From an uncultured Succinivibrio sp. (GTDB taxonomy: Bacteria; Pseudomonadota; Gammaproteobacteria; Enterobacterales; Succinivibrionaceae): DNA of 64,000 nucleotides. The notes beneath the pieces are model-generated. The model was not told where the DNA came from and did no database searches. It worked only from the letters and a program-made list of their open reading frames with translations. The stretch covers positions 1-64,000 of the forward strand of contig CAAECI010000051.1 of assembly GCA_900754255.1 (NCBI GenBank), read 5' to 3'. Within the stretch, counting starts at the first letter, position 1, and the number at the start of each line of letters is the position of its first letter. The position numbers and the translations under genes are program-made. This document shows positions 35,095-47,243 of the stretch, in pieces.

Positions 35095-36900
35095 ATGTCT
35101 GCAACTGCCCTAAAAAAATTACCGTGTACCGAGGATTTTGAGGAGTTAAGAAATCAAAACTGATACTACGTAGACAAAACGCTCTTTCTCAAAAATATCT
35201 TCGAAATAACCGATGCCGTAATGCTGTTTACACGGCCGCGCCGTTTCGGTAAAACTCTTTTAATGAGCATGTTTGAAAAATTTCTCAGCATTAATAGAGA
35301 AAACCCCGAAGACCTCTCAAGACCGCAACGACTGTTTAGGGACTGCGCCATCATTAAAGATCAATCTTTTTGTCAGCAGTTTATGGGTCGGTATCCGGTT
35401 ATTTCCATTACCCTTAAAGATGTTTATGGAAACTGCTATGAAGATGCCTACCAAATGCTGACCGATTTGGTTTTCAAGACGGCCTCAAAATATCAATACC
35501 TTGCTACCTCCGATGTCCTAAGCGAAATAGACAAAAAATCATTTGCATTACTGACGGATGAAACATACTTAAGTAAAGAAAGCAATTCAAAAACCGTCAA
35601 AACATTTCTCTCAACTCTTTGCCTGCTACTGCAAAAACACTTTAAGAGACAAGTGATTCTTCTTATTGATGAGTATGACGTTCCTTTAGCTAAGGCACAA
35701 TATTACGGCTATCACAATAAAATGATCACTCTCATATCCTTGTTTTTAGGAATTTTAAAAACTCCGCCTAAAAATGAAGATGGGATAGTATGTTTAAAAA
35801 AAGCTGTACTTACCGGATGTCTTAAGGTTGCAAAAAACGATATTTTTACCGGCGTCAACAATCTGGATGTCAACACTGTACTTACTCAAGACCCTCGTTA
35901 TTCGGCAATGCTCGGATTCACTAAAGAGGAAACAAATAATTTCCTTCGCTATTATGCTTTATCGGAATATGAGCAAATGGTTAAGGAAAATTACGACGGA
36001 TATAGGATCGGAGATAATGAAATCTATTGTCCCTGGGACGTTGTTAACTTTATCGATAAGAATCATATTTTTATAACAACCGAACATAAAGACAAAGTTT
36101 GTGCCGGTAATTACTGGAGTAATTCCACTTCAAGCTCGGCGGTGTTCGATTATATTGCTCATCTTTCACAATCTGATAATGAGAAAATGCAAGCTCTCAT
36201 TGACGGTAGATCGATATGCATATCGGTTAACGAATCAATGAATTATGATTGTATAGATAGACATGACAGTAACGATTTTTGGTCGCTATTGCTGCATACT
36301 GGGTATTTGACCTGCGCAAATGATGATCTTATTAAGCATATAACTTCTAGTGATCGCGCTTTTTTTGTAAAAATTCCCAACCTAGAAATAATGGATTGTT
36401 TCAAGAAAAACATCAGAAAGAGGTTTCAGATTTCGCTTATAGGTCGGGATAAAAAAGCCGATTCGCTTGCCTGCGCCCTTCTGAACGGAAATATAGAAAA
36501 GACTTTGGAGATCCTAAGACCGATTTTAAAAGAATTTGTTTCCATAAGGGACAATGCTACGCGCGCAATACACGAAAACTACTATCACGGTCTGTTAAAC
36601 GGCATTTTTTCAAAGTATACGGATATAATTTCCGACTATAGGACCAACGCAGAATCAGGTGACGGTTATGCAGATATCAGCTTCAAAAGTGCAGAACAAG
36701 ATAAAGCCGTAGTAATTGAAATCAAAAACGGCGGTAAAAACGATGATCTTGAGGATCTTTGTGAGCTTGCCGTGGCGCAAATAGAACAAAAAGGATATGC
36801 AGAGCCTTTTATTTCAAAAAAAATGGTAAAAAGCGTACATATCTACGGCATTGCTTTTTGCGGGAAAAACTGTTTTATTTGTGGCAAGAAAATCAAATAG
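35095..36900 (+). pseudogene. AAA-ATPase-like / PD-(D/E)XK nuclease-like gene interrupted by TGA
   Basis: Family with an N-terminal AAA-ATPase-like domain and a C-terminal PD-(D/E)XK domain, often multi-copy in gut anaerobes, function unknown. From ATG 35095 the frame reads MSATALKKLPCTEDFEELRNQN, then TGA at 35161-35163, then YYVDKT, the normal continuation. All else is intact: Walker A-like RPRRFGKT, VILLIDEYDVPLA, NYDGYRIG and the nuclease core GDGYADISF...AVVIEIKNG. A start at ATG 35221 would give 559 residues but drop the conserved YVDKT strand. The gene looks more AT-rich than its neighbours and follows a tRNA, which suggests acquisition. A recent nonsense mutation is the simplest reading. 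Confidence 0.8.
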
Positions 36901-36957
36901 TCGGCAGCTCCAACAAATAGACTTTCTATATTCTGTTCTCTCTTTCATTTGCACAAA

Positions 36958-36980
36958 GCCGAGGATAACTCATCCCCGAC
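36958..36980 (-). terminator. Possible terminator of purF
   Basis: On the minus strand GTCGGGGAT and ATCCTCGGC pair over 9 bp with two wobbles and a 5-base loop, followed by TTTGTGC. It lies about 33 bases beyond purF; the T-run is short. Confidence 0.45.
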
Positions 36981-37012
36981 TTAATTAAAAATGGATAAAG
37001 AGATCCTGCTCT

Positions 37013-38542
37013 TTAAGCGCGTGTGCTGTCACCCATGTTGTATATTTCAAGCGCATCACAGGAATCTACCCATGCCTTGTCAGCCTTGGCATCATCCGAA
37101 CGCTGATGGGCAATTTCTTCAAAATATCCTGCTGCCGGAGGAACTATATACTCTCCTGAAAATATGGATGTATCAAACTCCTTAAGTGCAGGATTTTCCT
37201 CTGTCACAGAAGCCTCAAGATCCTCGAGCGACTGATAAACCAACGCATCGGCATGGATCAGCTTACAGATCTCCTCATTGCTGCGTTTGTAAGCAATGAG
37301 CTCCTCCGAGGTGGGCATGTCTATCCCGTAGATGTTCGGGTAGCAGATCTCAGGAGATGCCGAGGCAAAGTACACCTGCTTGGCACCGGCCTCGCGAGCC
37401 ATTTCCACAATCTGCATGGAGGTGGTTCCGCGTACTATGGAATCGTCTACAAGCAGAACATTCTTGCCTTCAAATTCAGAACGAATAGGATTTAATTTGT
37501 TTCTTACCGAATTCTTGCGTTGCTTTTGACCGGGCATAATGAAGGTTCTGCCTATATAGCGGTTTTTTACAAAGCCCTGACGATAGGGTAAACCCAAATG
37601 ACGGGCAATTTGCACGGCAATATCAACGGAGGTGTCGGGAATGGGGATCACGACATCGATCTTAAGATCGGAATACTCGCGCTTGATCTTCTCGGCAAGT
37701 TTATCTCCCATACGTACCCTAGTAGCATAAACGGAAGCACCATTGATCACGGAGTCCGGACGGGCAAAATAAACATACTCGAAAATGCAGGGCTGTAATT
37801 TTGCCTGCTCTGCACATTCGCTTGAGTAAAACTTACCGTCCTTTGTAATGAGCAAACATTCTCCCGGCTTCACGTCACGCACGAGCTTAAAGCCGTTGAC
37901 ATCCAAGGCCACGCTCTCGGAAGCTACCATATACTCGGTGTTGCCGTCATCTCCCTTACGCTCGCCGTAAACCAGAGGGCGAATACCGAAGGGATCTCTA
38001 AAGGCAATAAGACCTACATCAAGGATCATCGATACTACTGCATAGCCGCCGCGTATCTCCGCAATGGTGGCACGCACGGAATCAAATATATCCTCGGGAG
38101 TTGGGACTTCATTTTCAATTAATGACAGCTTCCAGGCCAAAATATTCAATAAGGCCTCGGAGTCCGAGGAAGTATTGACATGGCGACGGGCCTTTCGGCA
38201 TTTTTCACGTAATTCGGAGTTATTGATCAAATTGCCGTTATGAGCCAAGGCGATCCCGTAGGGAGAATTGACGTAAAAAGGCTGAGCCTCCGCAGCACTT
38301 GACGATCCGGCGGTAGGATAACGATTATGACCTATGCCTATGTTTCCAACCAACCTCATCATATGACGCTTTTGAAACACGTCACGCACCATGCCGTTGG
38401 CCTTGCGCTGATGAAAATTACCGGCATCATCCATGGTGACTATACCGGCTGCGTCCTGTCCGCGGTGCTGAAGCACCTGCAAAGCACTGTAAATTGCGAC
38501 ATTGACGGGCGTGCTGCCCACCATTCCGACTACACCGCACAT
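37013..38542 (-). CDS. purF: Amidophosphoribosyltransferase
   Basis: First enzyme of purine synthesis, making 5-phosphoribosylamine from PRPP and glutamine. 509 residues. Seen: catalytic Cys2 in [37 protein letters not shown] in the glutaminase domain, and the PRPP motif [14 protein letters not shown] in the transferase domain. It follows cvpA by 6 bases, the widespread cvpA-purF pair. I see no clear PurR box upstream of cvpA or serS. Confidence 0.98.
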   Translation of the reverse strand: MCGVVGMVGSTPVNVAIYSALQVLQHRGQDAAGIVTMDDAGNFHQRKANGMVRDVFQKRHMMRLVGNIGIGHNRYPTAGSSSAAEAQPFYVNSPYGIALAHNGNLINNSELREKCRKARRHVNTSSDSEALLNILAWKLSLIENEVPTPEDIFDSVRATIAEIRGGYAVVSMILDVGLIAFRDPFGIRPLVYGERKGDDGNTEYMVASESVALDVNGFKLVRDVKPGECLLITKDGKFYSSECAEQAKLQPCIFEYVYFARPDSVINGASVYATRVRMGDKLAEKIKREYSDLKIDVVIPIPDTSVDIAVQIARHLGLPYRQGFVKNRYIGRTFIMPGQKQRKNSVRNKLNPIRSEFEGKNVLLVDDSIVRGTTSMQIVEMAREAGAKQVYFASASPEICYPNIYGIDMPTSEELIAYKRSNEEICKLIHADALVYQSLEDLEASVTEENPALKEFDTSIFSGEYIVPPAAGYFEEIAHQRSDDAKADKAWVDSCDALEIYNMGDSTRA

Positions 38543-38548
38543 AATATT

Positions 38549-40398
<1,850 letters not shown>

Positions 40399-40506
40399 TC
40401 AATATGAGGTTTCATACCTCTTTCAAACTATGCAATTCTATCATGTCTTAGCTCGCCCTGCCTTGTTTTGATCTGCCCCGTCGCTGTCAATATATAAAGA
40501 TCCATC

Positions 40507-41937
40507 TCAAAAAGGATCTTCCCCTCCGCGATGTTTAACCTTTTCCCCGATAAAACTCTCGGGATAACGAAGATCCTGAGAAATACGATCGCGCTCACTT
40601 AGGTATTCTTCTTTTTTCAAAAGCACAGCCTCAAACCCGCGGTCAGAAGGCGTGTAGTATTTTGTACCGGCCAATTCCTTGGGAAAGAAACACTCTCCGT
40701 CGGCATAAGCTCCCTTAAAATCATGGGCATAACGATAACCTTGTTTATAGCCCAATTTTTCCATGAGCTCAGTAGGGGCATTGCGCAAATATAACGGTAC
40801 CTCGGCACTCCCTCTTGCTGCATCCTCGCGCGCTCTGGCAAAGGCCGTATATAAGTGATTGCTCTTTGGAGCAAGGGCAAGATAAACCGTAGCCTCAGCA
40901 ATAGCTCTTTCTCCCTCGAATGCTCCCACTCGTTCAAAAATATCCCAAGCGTTAAGAGCAACTTGCATCGCTCTTGGATCAGCAAGCCCCACATCCTCGG
41001 TGGCTATAGCTAAGAGTCGTCTTGCCACATACAGGGGGTCTCCTCCTGATTCCAAGATACGAGCATACCAATACAGAGCTGCATCCGGAGCGCTACCGCG
41101 TACGGATTTGTGAAATGCGGATATCAGATCGTAAAAAGCATCACCGCCTTTGTCATAATTTAGCATTTTGCGTCCGGCCACTGCTCCCACCATGGTTTTG
41201 GTAATAAGTCGGAAACCGTCTTTTAAAGGCGCTGCTAAATCTGACAGCATCTCAAGCATATTCAAAAGATGGCGTCCGTCTCCGTCCGCAAGATCCACCA
41301 AAAGCTCTTCTACCCCCGTATCCAACTTGAGCTTTTCATGTGCCAGACCGCGCTCTGAGCATAAAGCCGCACGGATCAGTGCAAGCAACTCCTGTTTATC
41401 AAGTTTTTTTAAAACATATACACGTGCTCGTGACAAAAGAGCGGAATTGACGTTGAAGGAAGGATTTTCGGTAGTGGCCCCTATAAAAATAACCGTCCCG
41501 TTTTCAATATGCGGTAAAAAAGCATCCTGCTGGGCCTTGTTAAAGCGATGCACCTCATCAACAAACAGCAATGTGCGTACACCCTGACGCTTTCTTCCCT
41601 TAGCCCTTTCTACAGCCTCTCTTATTTCCTTGATCCCAGACGTTACCGCAGGGATCTGCTCTAAAATTGCATTGCAGGAATTGGCAAAAATAAGAGCCAA
41701 GGTAGTTTTTCCCACTCCCGGTGGCCCCCACAGGATCATGGAATAGCACTGACCGCGCTCAAGCATTTTTCGTAAAGGCCGATCGGGACCTAAAAGATGG
41801 GACTGTCCTATATACTCGCCCAGATTTGCCGGTCTCATTCTGTCGGCAAGCGGTCTCGACTGTTGCAATTCCTGCGTGGGCTTTGGAATATTATGTTCTG
41901 CTAGACTTTCGAAAAGTTCAGTTTGCTCCGCGCTCAT
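40507..41937 (-). CDS. rarA: Replication-associated recombination protein A (AAA+ ATPase)
   Basis: Clamp-loader-like AAA+ ATPase acting at stalled replication forks. 476 residues: LADRMRPANLGEYIGQSHLL, Walker A WGPPGVGKTT, Walker B LLFVDEVHRFNKAQQDAFLP, sensor GATTENPSF, SRARVYVL, then the tetramerisation part with DPLYVARRLLAIATEDVGLADP. The start overlaps the end of lolA by 20 bases. Note an N-terminal stretch before the AAA+ core (residues 1-30) with a QTELFE clamp-binding-like element. Confidence 0.97.
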   Translation of the reverse strand: MSAEQTELFESLAEHNIPKPTQELQQSRPLADRMRPANLGEYIGQSHLLGPDRPLRKMLERGQCYSMILWGPPGVGKTTLALIFANSCNAILEQIPAVTSGIKEIREAVERAKGRKRQGVRTLLFVDEVHRFNKAQQDAFLPHIENGTVIFIGATTENPSFNVNSALLSRARVYVLKKLDKQELLALIRAALCSERGLAHEKLKLDTGVEELLVDLADGDGRHLLNMLEMLSDLAAPLKDGFRLITKTMVGAVAGRKMLNYDKGGDAFYDLISAFHKSVRGSAPDAALYWYARILESGGDPLYVARRLLAIATEDVGLADPRAMQVALNAWDIFERVGAFEGERAIAEATVYLALAPKSNHLYTAFARAREDAARGSAEVPLYLRNAPTELMEKLGYKQGYRYAHDFKGAYADGECFFPKELAGTKYYTPSDRGFEAVLLKKEEYLSERDRISQDLRYPESFIGEKVKHRGGEDPF

Positions 41938-42571
41938 CGTCTATCTCCGCATCATCAGGAATATCTACGTCAAACAATGCATCGTCGACCTCAAACTCTA
42001 CGTCTGTAAAGGTATAAGTATTGACGCTCCCTTCTTTCATTTCCAAGCTGACGGAAGAAATTACATCGTCTTTAAAAAGCAGGATCATCGCAACAATATC
42101 GCGTGCTTTTTTAGGCGAAACCTTATAGCCTCCGGCCACTTTTTTTACGACGTAACGGCTCCACAATTGAATCGAATCATCCGTGAGCAATAAAAAAGGC
42201 GAGGAGTTGGCAGAAGACGCCGTAAAGAGGGAGAGCTGATTTACAAAAGGATCGTAATAACAGAGATCCTTGCCGCGCGTGAACAGTACGGTTTCATCAG
42301 GCAAAAGAGTATGCAACAAAAGACGATCCGGACGTTTAAGGGCCATTTTGCCGGAACTTTTAGCAATAGTACCGTCCTTATTTTTTACCTCAGCACTGAA
42401 ATTTGCACTCATTGCCGAAACGGCGTGGAGCTTATGCCTTAAATCAGCGCTGTCATCAGCAAAAGCCGTCTCCAAAGTGACACTCAACATCGTGCCAACC
42501 GCAATAAGTTTTGCCAGCTCAGAAAAAAAATTTTTTAAATAATGTCCGCCTAAAAAAATAATGCCTTTCAT
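41918..42571 (-). CDS. lolA: Outer-membrane lipoprotein carrier protein LolA
   Basis: Periplasmic chaperone carrying lipoproteins from LolCDE to LolB. 217 residues with a signal peptide ending near TAFA-DD (after about residue 38), then LRHKLHAVSAMSANFSAEV, GKMALKRPDRL, the strand DGKDLCYYDPFVNQLS-like GKDLCYYDPFVNQLSLF and VSLEMKEGSVNTYTFTDVEF. GAGGAG precedes the ATG. The signal peptide is long; a later start cannot be excluded. Sits between ftsK and rarA, as in most gammaproteobacteria. Confidence 0.94.
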   Translation of the reverse strand: MKGIIFLGGHYLKNFFSELAKLIAVGTMLSVTLETAFADDSADLRHKLHAVSAMSANFSAEVKNKDGTIAKSSGKMALKRPDRLLLHTLLPDETVLFTRGKDLCYYDPFVNQLSLFTASSANSSPFLLLTDDSIQLWSRYVVKKVAGGYKVSPKKARDIVAMILLFKDDVISSVSLEMKEGSVNTYTFTDVEFEVDDALFDVDIPDDAEIDDERGAN

Positions 42572-42629
42572 AAAATCTTCTCCTCTATCTGCAAAACCTG
42601 AGCGCTTCTTATCCGAGACGTTTTTTACC

Positions 42630-45600
42630 CTACAAGTCTCCGTTTCTTTTCATCTGCGCCAGGATCTTCTTGGTACGAGGATACCCTATGCCGAATTCCA
42701 CCTGCATTTGAGTAATACTGGGTGTACTGCCGTTATTTTGATTTTGATAATCGCGAACAAAGGCCACTATAGTTTCGTACAGAGGATCCAGTTTTTTTGC
42801 GCGATCCGTTCCGAAAGACGAAAGATCCGCATCCTCAGAATCATCCTGGGCATCAGTCACTCCCTGCAGATACTCAGGTTCGCCGCAATGTTCCTTCCAC
42901 GCATTGACAATTGCCTTTACATCGTCTCCAGAGGCAAACGGACCGTGAGCCCGGAAGAGCTGATTATTATATAGGCCCATGAATTTAGCCAGCATGTCGC
43001 CATTGCCGAGCAAATTCTCAGCTCCCACCTCATCCAAAATGACACGCGAATCTAGGCCTGATTGAACGGTATATGCAATACGTGATGGCAAATTGGCTTT
43101 TAAGGTACCGGTGATCACCGAAGAGCGCGGAGATTGTGTAGCCACCATAAGATGCATGGAGGCCGCACGAGCCTTTTGAGCTATGCGCTGTACCAAGCGA
43201 TCGGGAGAAGCATCCTTGTTTTTTCCGCGTCCCTCAAAGGCAGCCATAAGATCAGCAAATTCGTCTATCACAATGACAATGGCCGGCAAAGGCTTCAGTA
43301 CGGATGGATGTCCGCCCATTTCAGGAGACCAAGCCGGATCAAATACTCTTTCGCCCTCATCGTTTTTGCGTTTTATATAAGCGTTGTATTCAGATACCGA
43401 ACGGAACTTCAAATTGGCTATGAGCTCATATCGACGTTGCATCTCATCCACACACCATTGCAGGGCGGCCATGATTTTATCCATATCCGTAATTACGGGG
43501 CAGATAAGATGCGGCAGATCCTCATAACGAGAAAACTCCACGGTCTTGGGGTCGATCAGCATGAAACGTAATTGCGCAGGAGACAGCTGTAACAGCAAAG
43601 ATAGCATCATGGAGTTGATACCTGCAGATTTTCCTGATCCGGTAGTTCCGGCAATAAGAAGGTGCGGTGCCGTGGCCAAATCGGCTATAACACTTTGTCC
43701 TACGGCATTGACTCCCAGACACAAGGGAAGCTGCTCACGATTTTCTTTGAAGGCAGCGGTTTCAACTACATCCCTTAGGGTGAAGAACTTACGCTTGGGA
43801 TTTGGGATCTCAAGCCCCATGAAGGAGGTGCCGGGCACCACATCAATTACACGTACCGAGGTGGTAAGCGATCGGGAAATATCGGTCTGTAGCTGGCGAA
43901 TGGAGGAGGTTCTGGTACCACGCCCCAACTTCAAATCATATCTTGTGATCACAGGACCTGCCTGGTAGGCAGCAACCTCAGCCTGTACGTTAAAATCCAC
44001 GAAGGTTCTGTTGATGGCCGCAATCATAGATCGAATACTGTCCTCATCCACCATAGACTGATCGTTTGAGGATTGAAGCAATGAGACTGCGGGACGCCAA
44101 GGATCGTTAATATCACTTCTGCTTGGAACTGTTGCAACCGAACACACATAATCCTTAGTAGGAATTCTGCTCAAAGGTGCTACAGGAACGTCATCATAAT
44201 CCTCGCTTTCATCGCTCTCTGACGAAACTTGCTTTTCTGCATAAACGCTATTCTTTGCTGAAGAAGTTGCCGACGCAACACTCTCAATAATCTTGGAGTC
44301 TTCTGAATTTTCTTCATCCTTATCGTATGGAGCGGAGCCGCTTTCCTCATACATATTTCCATACTTTGCATTTACATCCTGAGACTGTGATAGATTGTTT
44401 TCGTGTTGCAGATCATAAGATTTTAAATTTGCTTTAGTATCACAATCCGATGATGGCGTAGAAGCCTTAATGCAGTTCTCATCGTTAATGATGTTACGAT
44501 CAGCCCTCTCCGCATGATCACCCAGACCGCGCGTGGCTTTGATATACGAATGCGAGAAGGATTGATCATGCTCGGATATTGGATCAGCTGGGCAACGCAA
44601 GCCCCCATAGCTACGATCATCATATTGTTCACTTCCGCCGTTTTCCTCAGTAAACGTGAAGGTAGCATTTTCATCTGACGGATCCTGCGGCATAAAAACG
44701 TCTGCAGACGATGGTAGGCTGGCAGAACTCTTCAGCTCATTAAAATTCCCCGCAGGGCTTTCCTCGGGACGCTCATAACTTTCTATGCTTTGCCCAAACT
44801 GCATTTTTGTAACATTCTGACCGCGCGTAATCACGGTGCTTACCTCACCGCGATTTGCAGGATTCCCGACAACTTCATTGTTTGCTCCGGGAGCTCCTGC
44901 TTTATAGACAGGTCCCTTGTAATTATCAGACTGTCTTCTCGCGTTATATGCAGAGCTTTGATCTCGAACAACGGTATCGTTATCAAATGCGCTTTTGGTA
45001 ATAATAGTACTGCAAACATCTTTGTCGTTCTCTCGACTTTGCGAAGCATCCTCATAACGCCCATCATATACGTCAGATAAAGCATCCGCGTTTGCATATG
45101 CTACTCCGCTTATAATGGTGGACGGCACGCATTCATCCTGCATTGACGCATCAACGCCATTCTTTGCATTGGTTCTTTCATAAAGATCATTAAATCCGTC
45201 TTTCTTTTGATCTGCTGCAACATTATCGTTATATATCAACGTACGGCGACTTGCTCTTTCCTTATAGTCCGCTGGTTGATTCTGCATACCGTGATTGTTG
45301 CCATAGGAAAATTCCTTCTCGTCTGTTCTTTCATGTGTATTTTCACGACGATTTAAAGCGTAGACCTCATCGATTTTTTCAAAGGACGATGAATTTGATG
45401 AAGAGCTCTTAGCTTCGTAATTGCGACTGAGGTTGCCTTCAACTCCAAAGCTCGGTTCCACTCGTTGCGTACGATGATCGGACGTTGTTCCTGTAGGGCG
45501 CTCGGTTCCTATATGTACACGTGACAATACGTCGCGACCGCCGCGAAAAAAACGCGGAGCTTCTTCTTTTTGTTCTTGTTCTGATTTCGCATAGTCTGTT

Positions 45601-46292
45601 TGTTTCACATCCATTGCAGAGGTATCTTTAGCAGAAATACTGAACATAGTGCGATGCACTTTCTGATCTTGTTCGGATCTTGATTCCTCTTTTGCTGTGG
45701 AATTCACATCTTCCCTTGAAGCAAAAGGCATTAAACTCATAATGAACGCGCCTAAGGCATCACAAAACCACAGCGGCGAATGGACGGCACAAAGCATTAT
45801 GCCCGCATAAGTCAAAACTACGGGAACAAAGGGGGCAACATAACGGGGCAAATGTGCGAAGGAAGCCATATTTAAATAATCGCCCAGTATTCCTCCCGCA
45901 CCCAAGGAATCTCCCGATATAATTCCCGAAAAAAGCATACAGACGCCGAGCAATAAAGTATTTATTCCCAAAAGTCTAAGTCCGAGCTTAAACATATCCG
46001 GTTGTCTTAATCCGCCCTTTATCAACAAAATTACAATATAAACAGACAACCATGGAAATAAATAAGTTACCGATCCGAAATAATCGAAAAAATAGCTCAT
46101 GAATGAGCTTCTGGCGGCCTCCCCTCCTTCCAGCAATTGTCCTGAAACTGCGCTTTGCTCTCCGGACCTATAGGAAAACAGATAAAAATCGCCCGCCAAA
46201 CTCAAGATTACAGCGATGACTGTCAGCGACACAGCTAGTTTTTTGGAAACAAAACGCTCATCCACGCGTCTTGGCTGTGGATTAGTCAACAT
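42630..46292 (-). CDS. ftsK: DNA translocase FtsK
   Basis: Septum-anchored motor that pumps chromosome termini and activates XerCD at dif. 1220 residues: four or so N-terminal TM segments (to about 190), a low-complexity acidic/Ser-Asn-Gln linker (about 190-700), the alpha-beta motor (Walker A AGTTGSGKS, Walker B IVIVIDEFADLMAAF) and the gamma winged helix at the end. The gamma recognition helix reads FGIGYPRTKKILAQM, whereas E. coli has FRIGYNRAARIIEQM: the reported KOPS contacts N1296, R1300 and E1303 correspond to P1205, K1209 and A1212. GGAGG lies 9 bases before the ATG. lrp, the usual upstream neighbour, is absent. Confidence 0.96.
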   Translation of the reverse strand: MLTNPQPRRVDERFVSKKLAVSLTVIAVILSLAGDFYLFSYRSGEQSAVSGQLLEGGEAARSSFMSYFFDYFGSVTYLFPWLSVYIVILLIKGGLRQPDMFKLGLRLLGINTLLLGVCMLFSGIISGDSLGAGGILGDYLNMASFAHLPRYVAPFVPVVLTYAGIMLCAVHSPLWFCDALGAFIMSLMPFASREDVNSTAKEESRSEQDQKVHRTMFSISAKDTSAMDVKQTDYAKSEQEQKEEAPRFFRGGRDVLSRVHIGTERPTGTTSDHRTQRVEPSFGVEGNLSRNYEAKSSSSNSSSFEKIDEVYALNRRENTHERTDEKEFSYGNNHGMQNQPADYKERASRRTLIYNDNVAADQKKDGFNDLYERTNAKNGVDASMQDECVPSTIISGVAYANADALSDVYDGRYEDASQSRENDKDVCSTIITKSAFDNDTVVRDQSSAYNARRQSDNYKGPVYKAGAPGANNEVVGNPANRGEVSTVITRGQNVTKMQFGQSIESYERPEESPAGNFNELKSSASLPSSADVFMPQDPSDENATFTFTEENGGSEQYDDRSYGGLRCPADPISEHDQSFSHSYIKATRGLGDHAERADRNIINDENCIKASTPSSDCDTKANLKSYDLQHENNLSQSQDVNAKYGNMYEESGSAPYDKDEENSEDSKIIESVASATSSAKNSVYAEKQVSSESDESEDYDDVPVAPLSRIPTKDYVCSVATVPSRSDINDPWRPAVSLLQSSNDQSMVDEDSIRSMIAAINRTFVDFNVQAEVAAYQAGPVITRYDLKLGRGTRTSSIRQLQTDISRSLTTSVRVIDVVPGTSFMGLEIPNPKRKFFTLRDVVETAAFKENREQLPLCLGVNAVGQSVIADLATAPHLLIAGTTGSGKSAGINSMMLSLLLQLSPAQLRFMLIDPKTVEFSRYEDLPHLICPVITDMDKIMAALQWCVDEMQRRYELIANLKFRSVSEYNAYIKRKNDEGERVFDPAWSPEMGGHPSVLKPLPAIVIVIDEFADLMAAFEGRGKNKDASPDRLVQRIAQKARAASMHLMVATQSPRSSVITGTLKANLPSRIAYTVQSGLDSRVILDEVGAENLLGNGDMLAKFMGLYNNQLFRAHGPFASGDDVKAIVNAWKEHCGEPEYLQGVTDAQDDSEDADLSSFGTDRAKKLDPLYETIVAFVRDYQNQNNGSTPSITQMQVEFGIGYPRTKKILAQMKRNGDL

Positions 46293-46674
46293 ATATATAT
46301 TCCTCCGCCGGCTGTCCCTTGCCTTCTTTTTGCCATCTTTGATAATGCTTATTACTTATTAAAATACATGCCTCATAAAGCTATCTGCAATTTGATATAG
46401 CGATCAAGAAAAAGTACCAGTACATATTCACTTTTTTACTTTGACGCTTTTGCAAAAGATATTTATGTTCATGCTTTTTATATGCCGTTTGACATTTGCT
46501 CAAAACGCTTCAGTGCTTACACATGCAAGTCAAAATTAAAAGTTTCAGCTTAACGTTTTGATAAAATACAATTAAAAAATGTTAGCACTATTCCTTGTTC
46601 GTCGCAATTTGACAATTATTATTAAAAATATTTGCATACAAGCTTAACACTTTGGATTATAACGAGAAATTATA
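46293..46674. other. Intergenic region between divergent ftsK and trmL
   Basis: AT-rich, no plausible gene. It holds a TTGACA at 46609-46614 and a ttataa at 46658-46663 just before trmL, but not at proper spacing from each other, and a perfect cttttgcaaaag palindrome near 46447-46458. Promoters for both genes presumably lie here. Confidence 0.5.
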
Positions 46675-47142
46675 ATGATTAACATTGTACTATATAGGCC
46701 GGAAATGCCCTCCAATGCGGGAAACGTGATAAGGCTTTCAGTAAATTGTGGAGCTCGCCTTCACTTTATAGGTCCTTTAGGATTTTTTATGGACAATCAA
46801 CGACTTTTAAGAGCCGGACTTGATTATCATGAGCTTGCCAATCTTACTGTGCATACTAACTTTCAAAGTTTTCTTCAAAAGGAAACGCCTCGTCGACTAA
46901 TAGCATCCACGTCTAAGGCTACAAAATCTCCATATGATTTCCAGTTTGAGGATCAGGACTACGTGATCTTCGGACGGGAAAAGGAGGGACTTGCTGAGGA
47001 AGTTTATGCCGCGGTTCCAAACGAAATGCGCCTTCGTATTCCGATGATGCCACAAAGCAGGTGCTTGAATCTTTCAAATTCAGTAGCTGTGGTTGCTTAC
47101 GAGGCATGGAGACAATTACGCTTTAGTGGGGCTGCATTGTAA
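46675..47142 (+). CDS. trmL: tRNA (cytidine(34)-2'-O)-methyltransferase TrmL
   Basis: SPOUT methyltransferase that 2'-O-methylates the wobble base of tRNA-Leu isoacceptors. 155 residues (E. coli 157). Seen: INIVLYRPEMPSNAGNVIRL, GARLHFIGPLGF, the knot residues VIFGREKEGL and RIPMMPQSRCLNLSNSVAVVAYEAWRQL. Two bases of leader after a TATAA-rich stretch; the ribosome site is weak (GAGAAA). A free-standing gene. Confidence 0.96.
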   Translation: MINIVLYRPEMPSNAGNVIRLSVNCGARLHFIGPLGFFMDNQRLLRAGLDYHELANLTVHTNFQSFLQKETPRRLIASTSKATKSPYDFQFEDQDYVIFGREKEGLAEEVYAAVPNEMRLRIPMMPQSRCLNLSNSVAVVAYEAWRQLRFSGAAL

Positions 47143-47243
47143 AATGCATCACTAAAAAATTTTGTCTCCCCTGTAATTTGATGAAAAAAACCGCATGTGT
47201 ATAATAGAACTCAGTTTTTTAATTTAAAGAGTGTGTCTCTAAA

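Noticed and set aside
35161..35163. TGA read as selenocysteine
   Set aside because: Homologues may have Cys near this place, but no convincing SECIS-like stem-loop follows (only a short ctacgtag palindrome), and the family is not a known selenoprotein.
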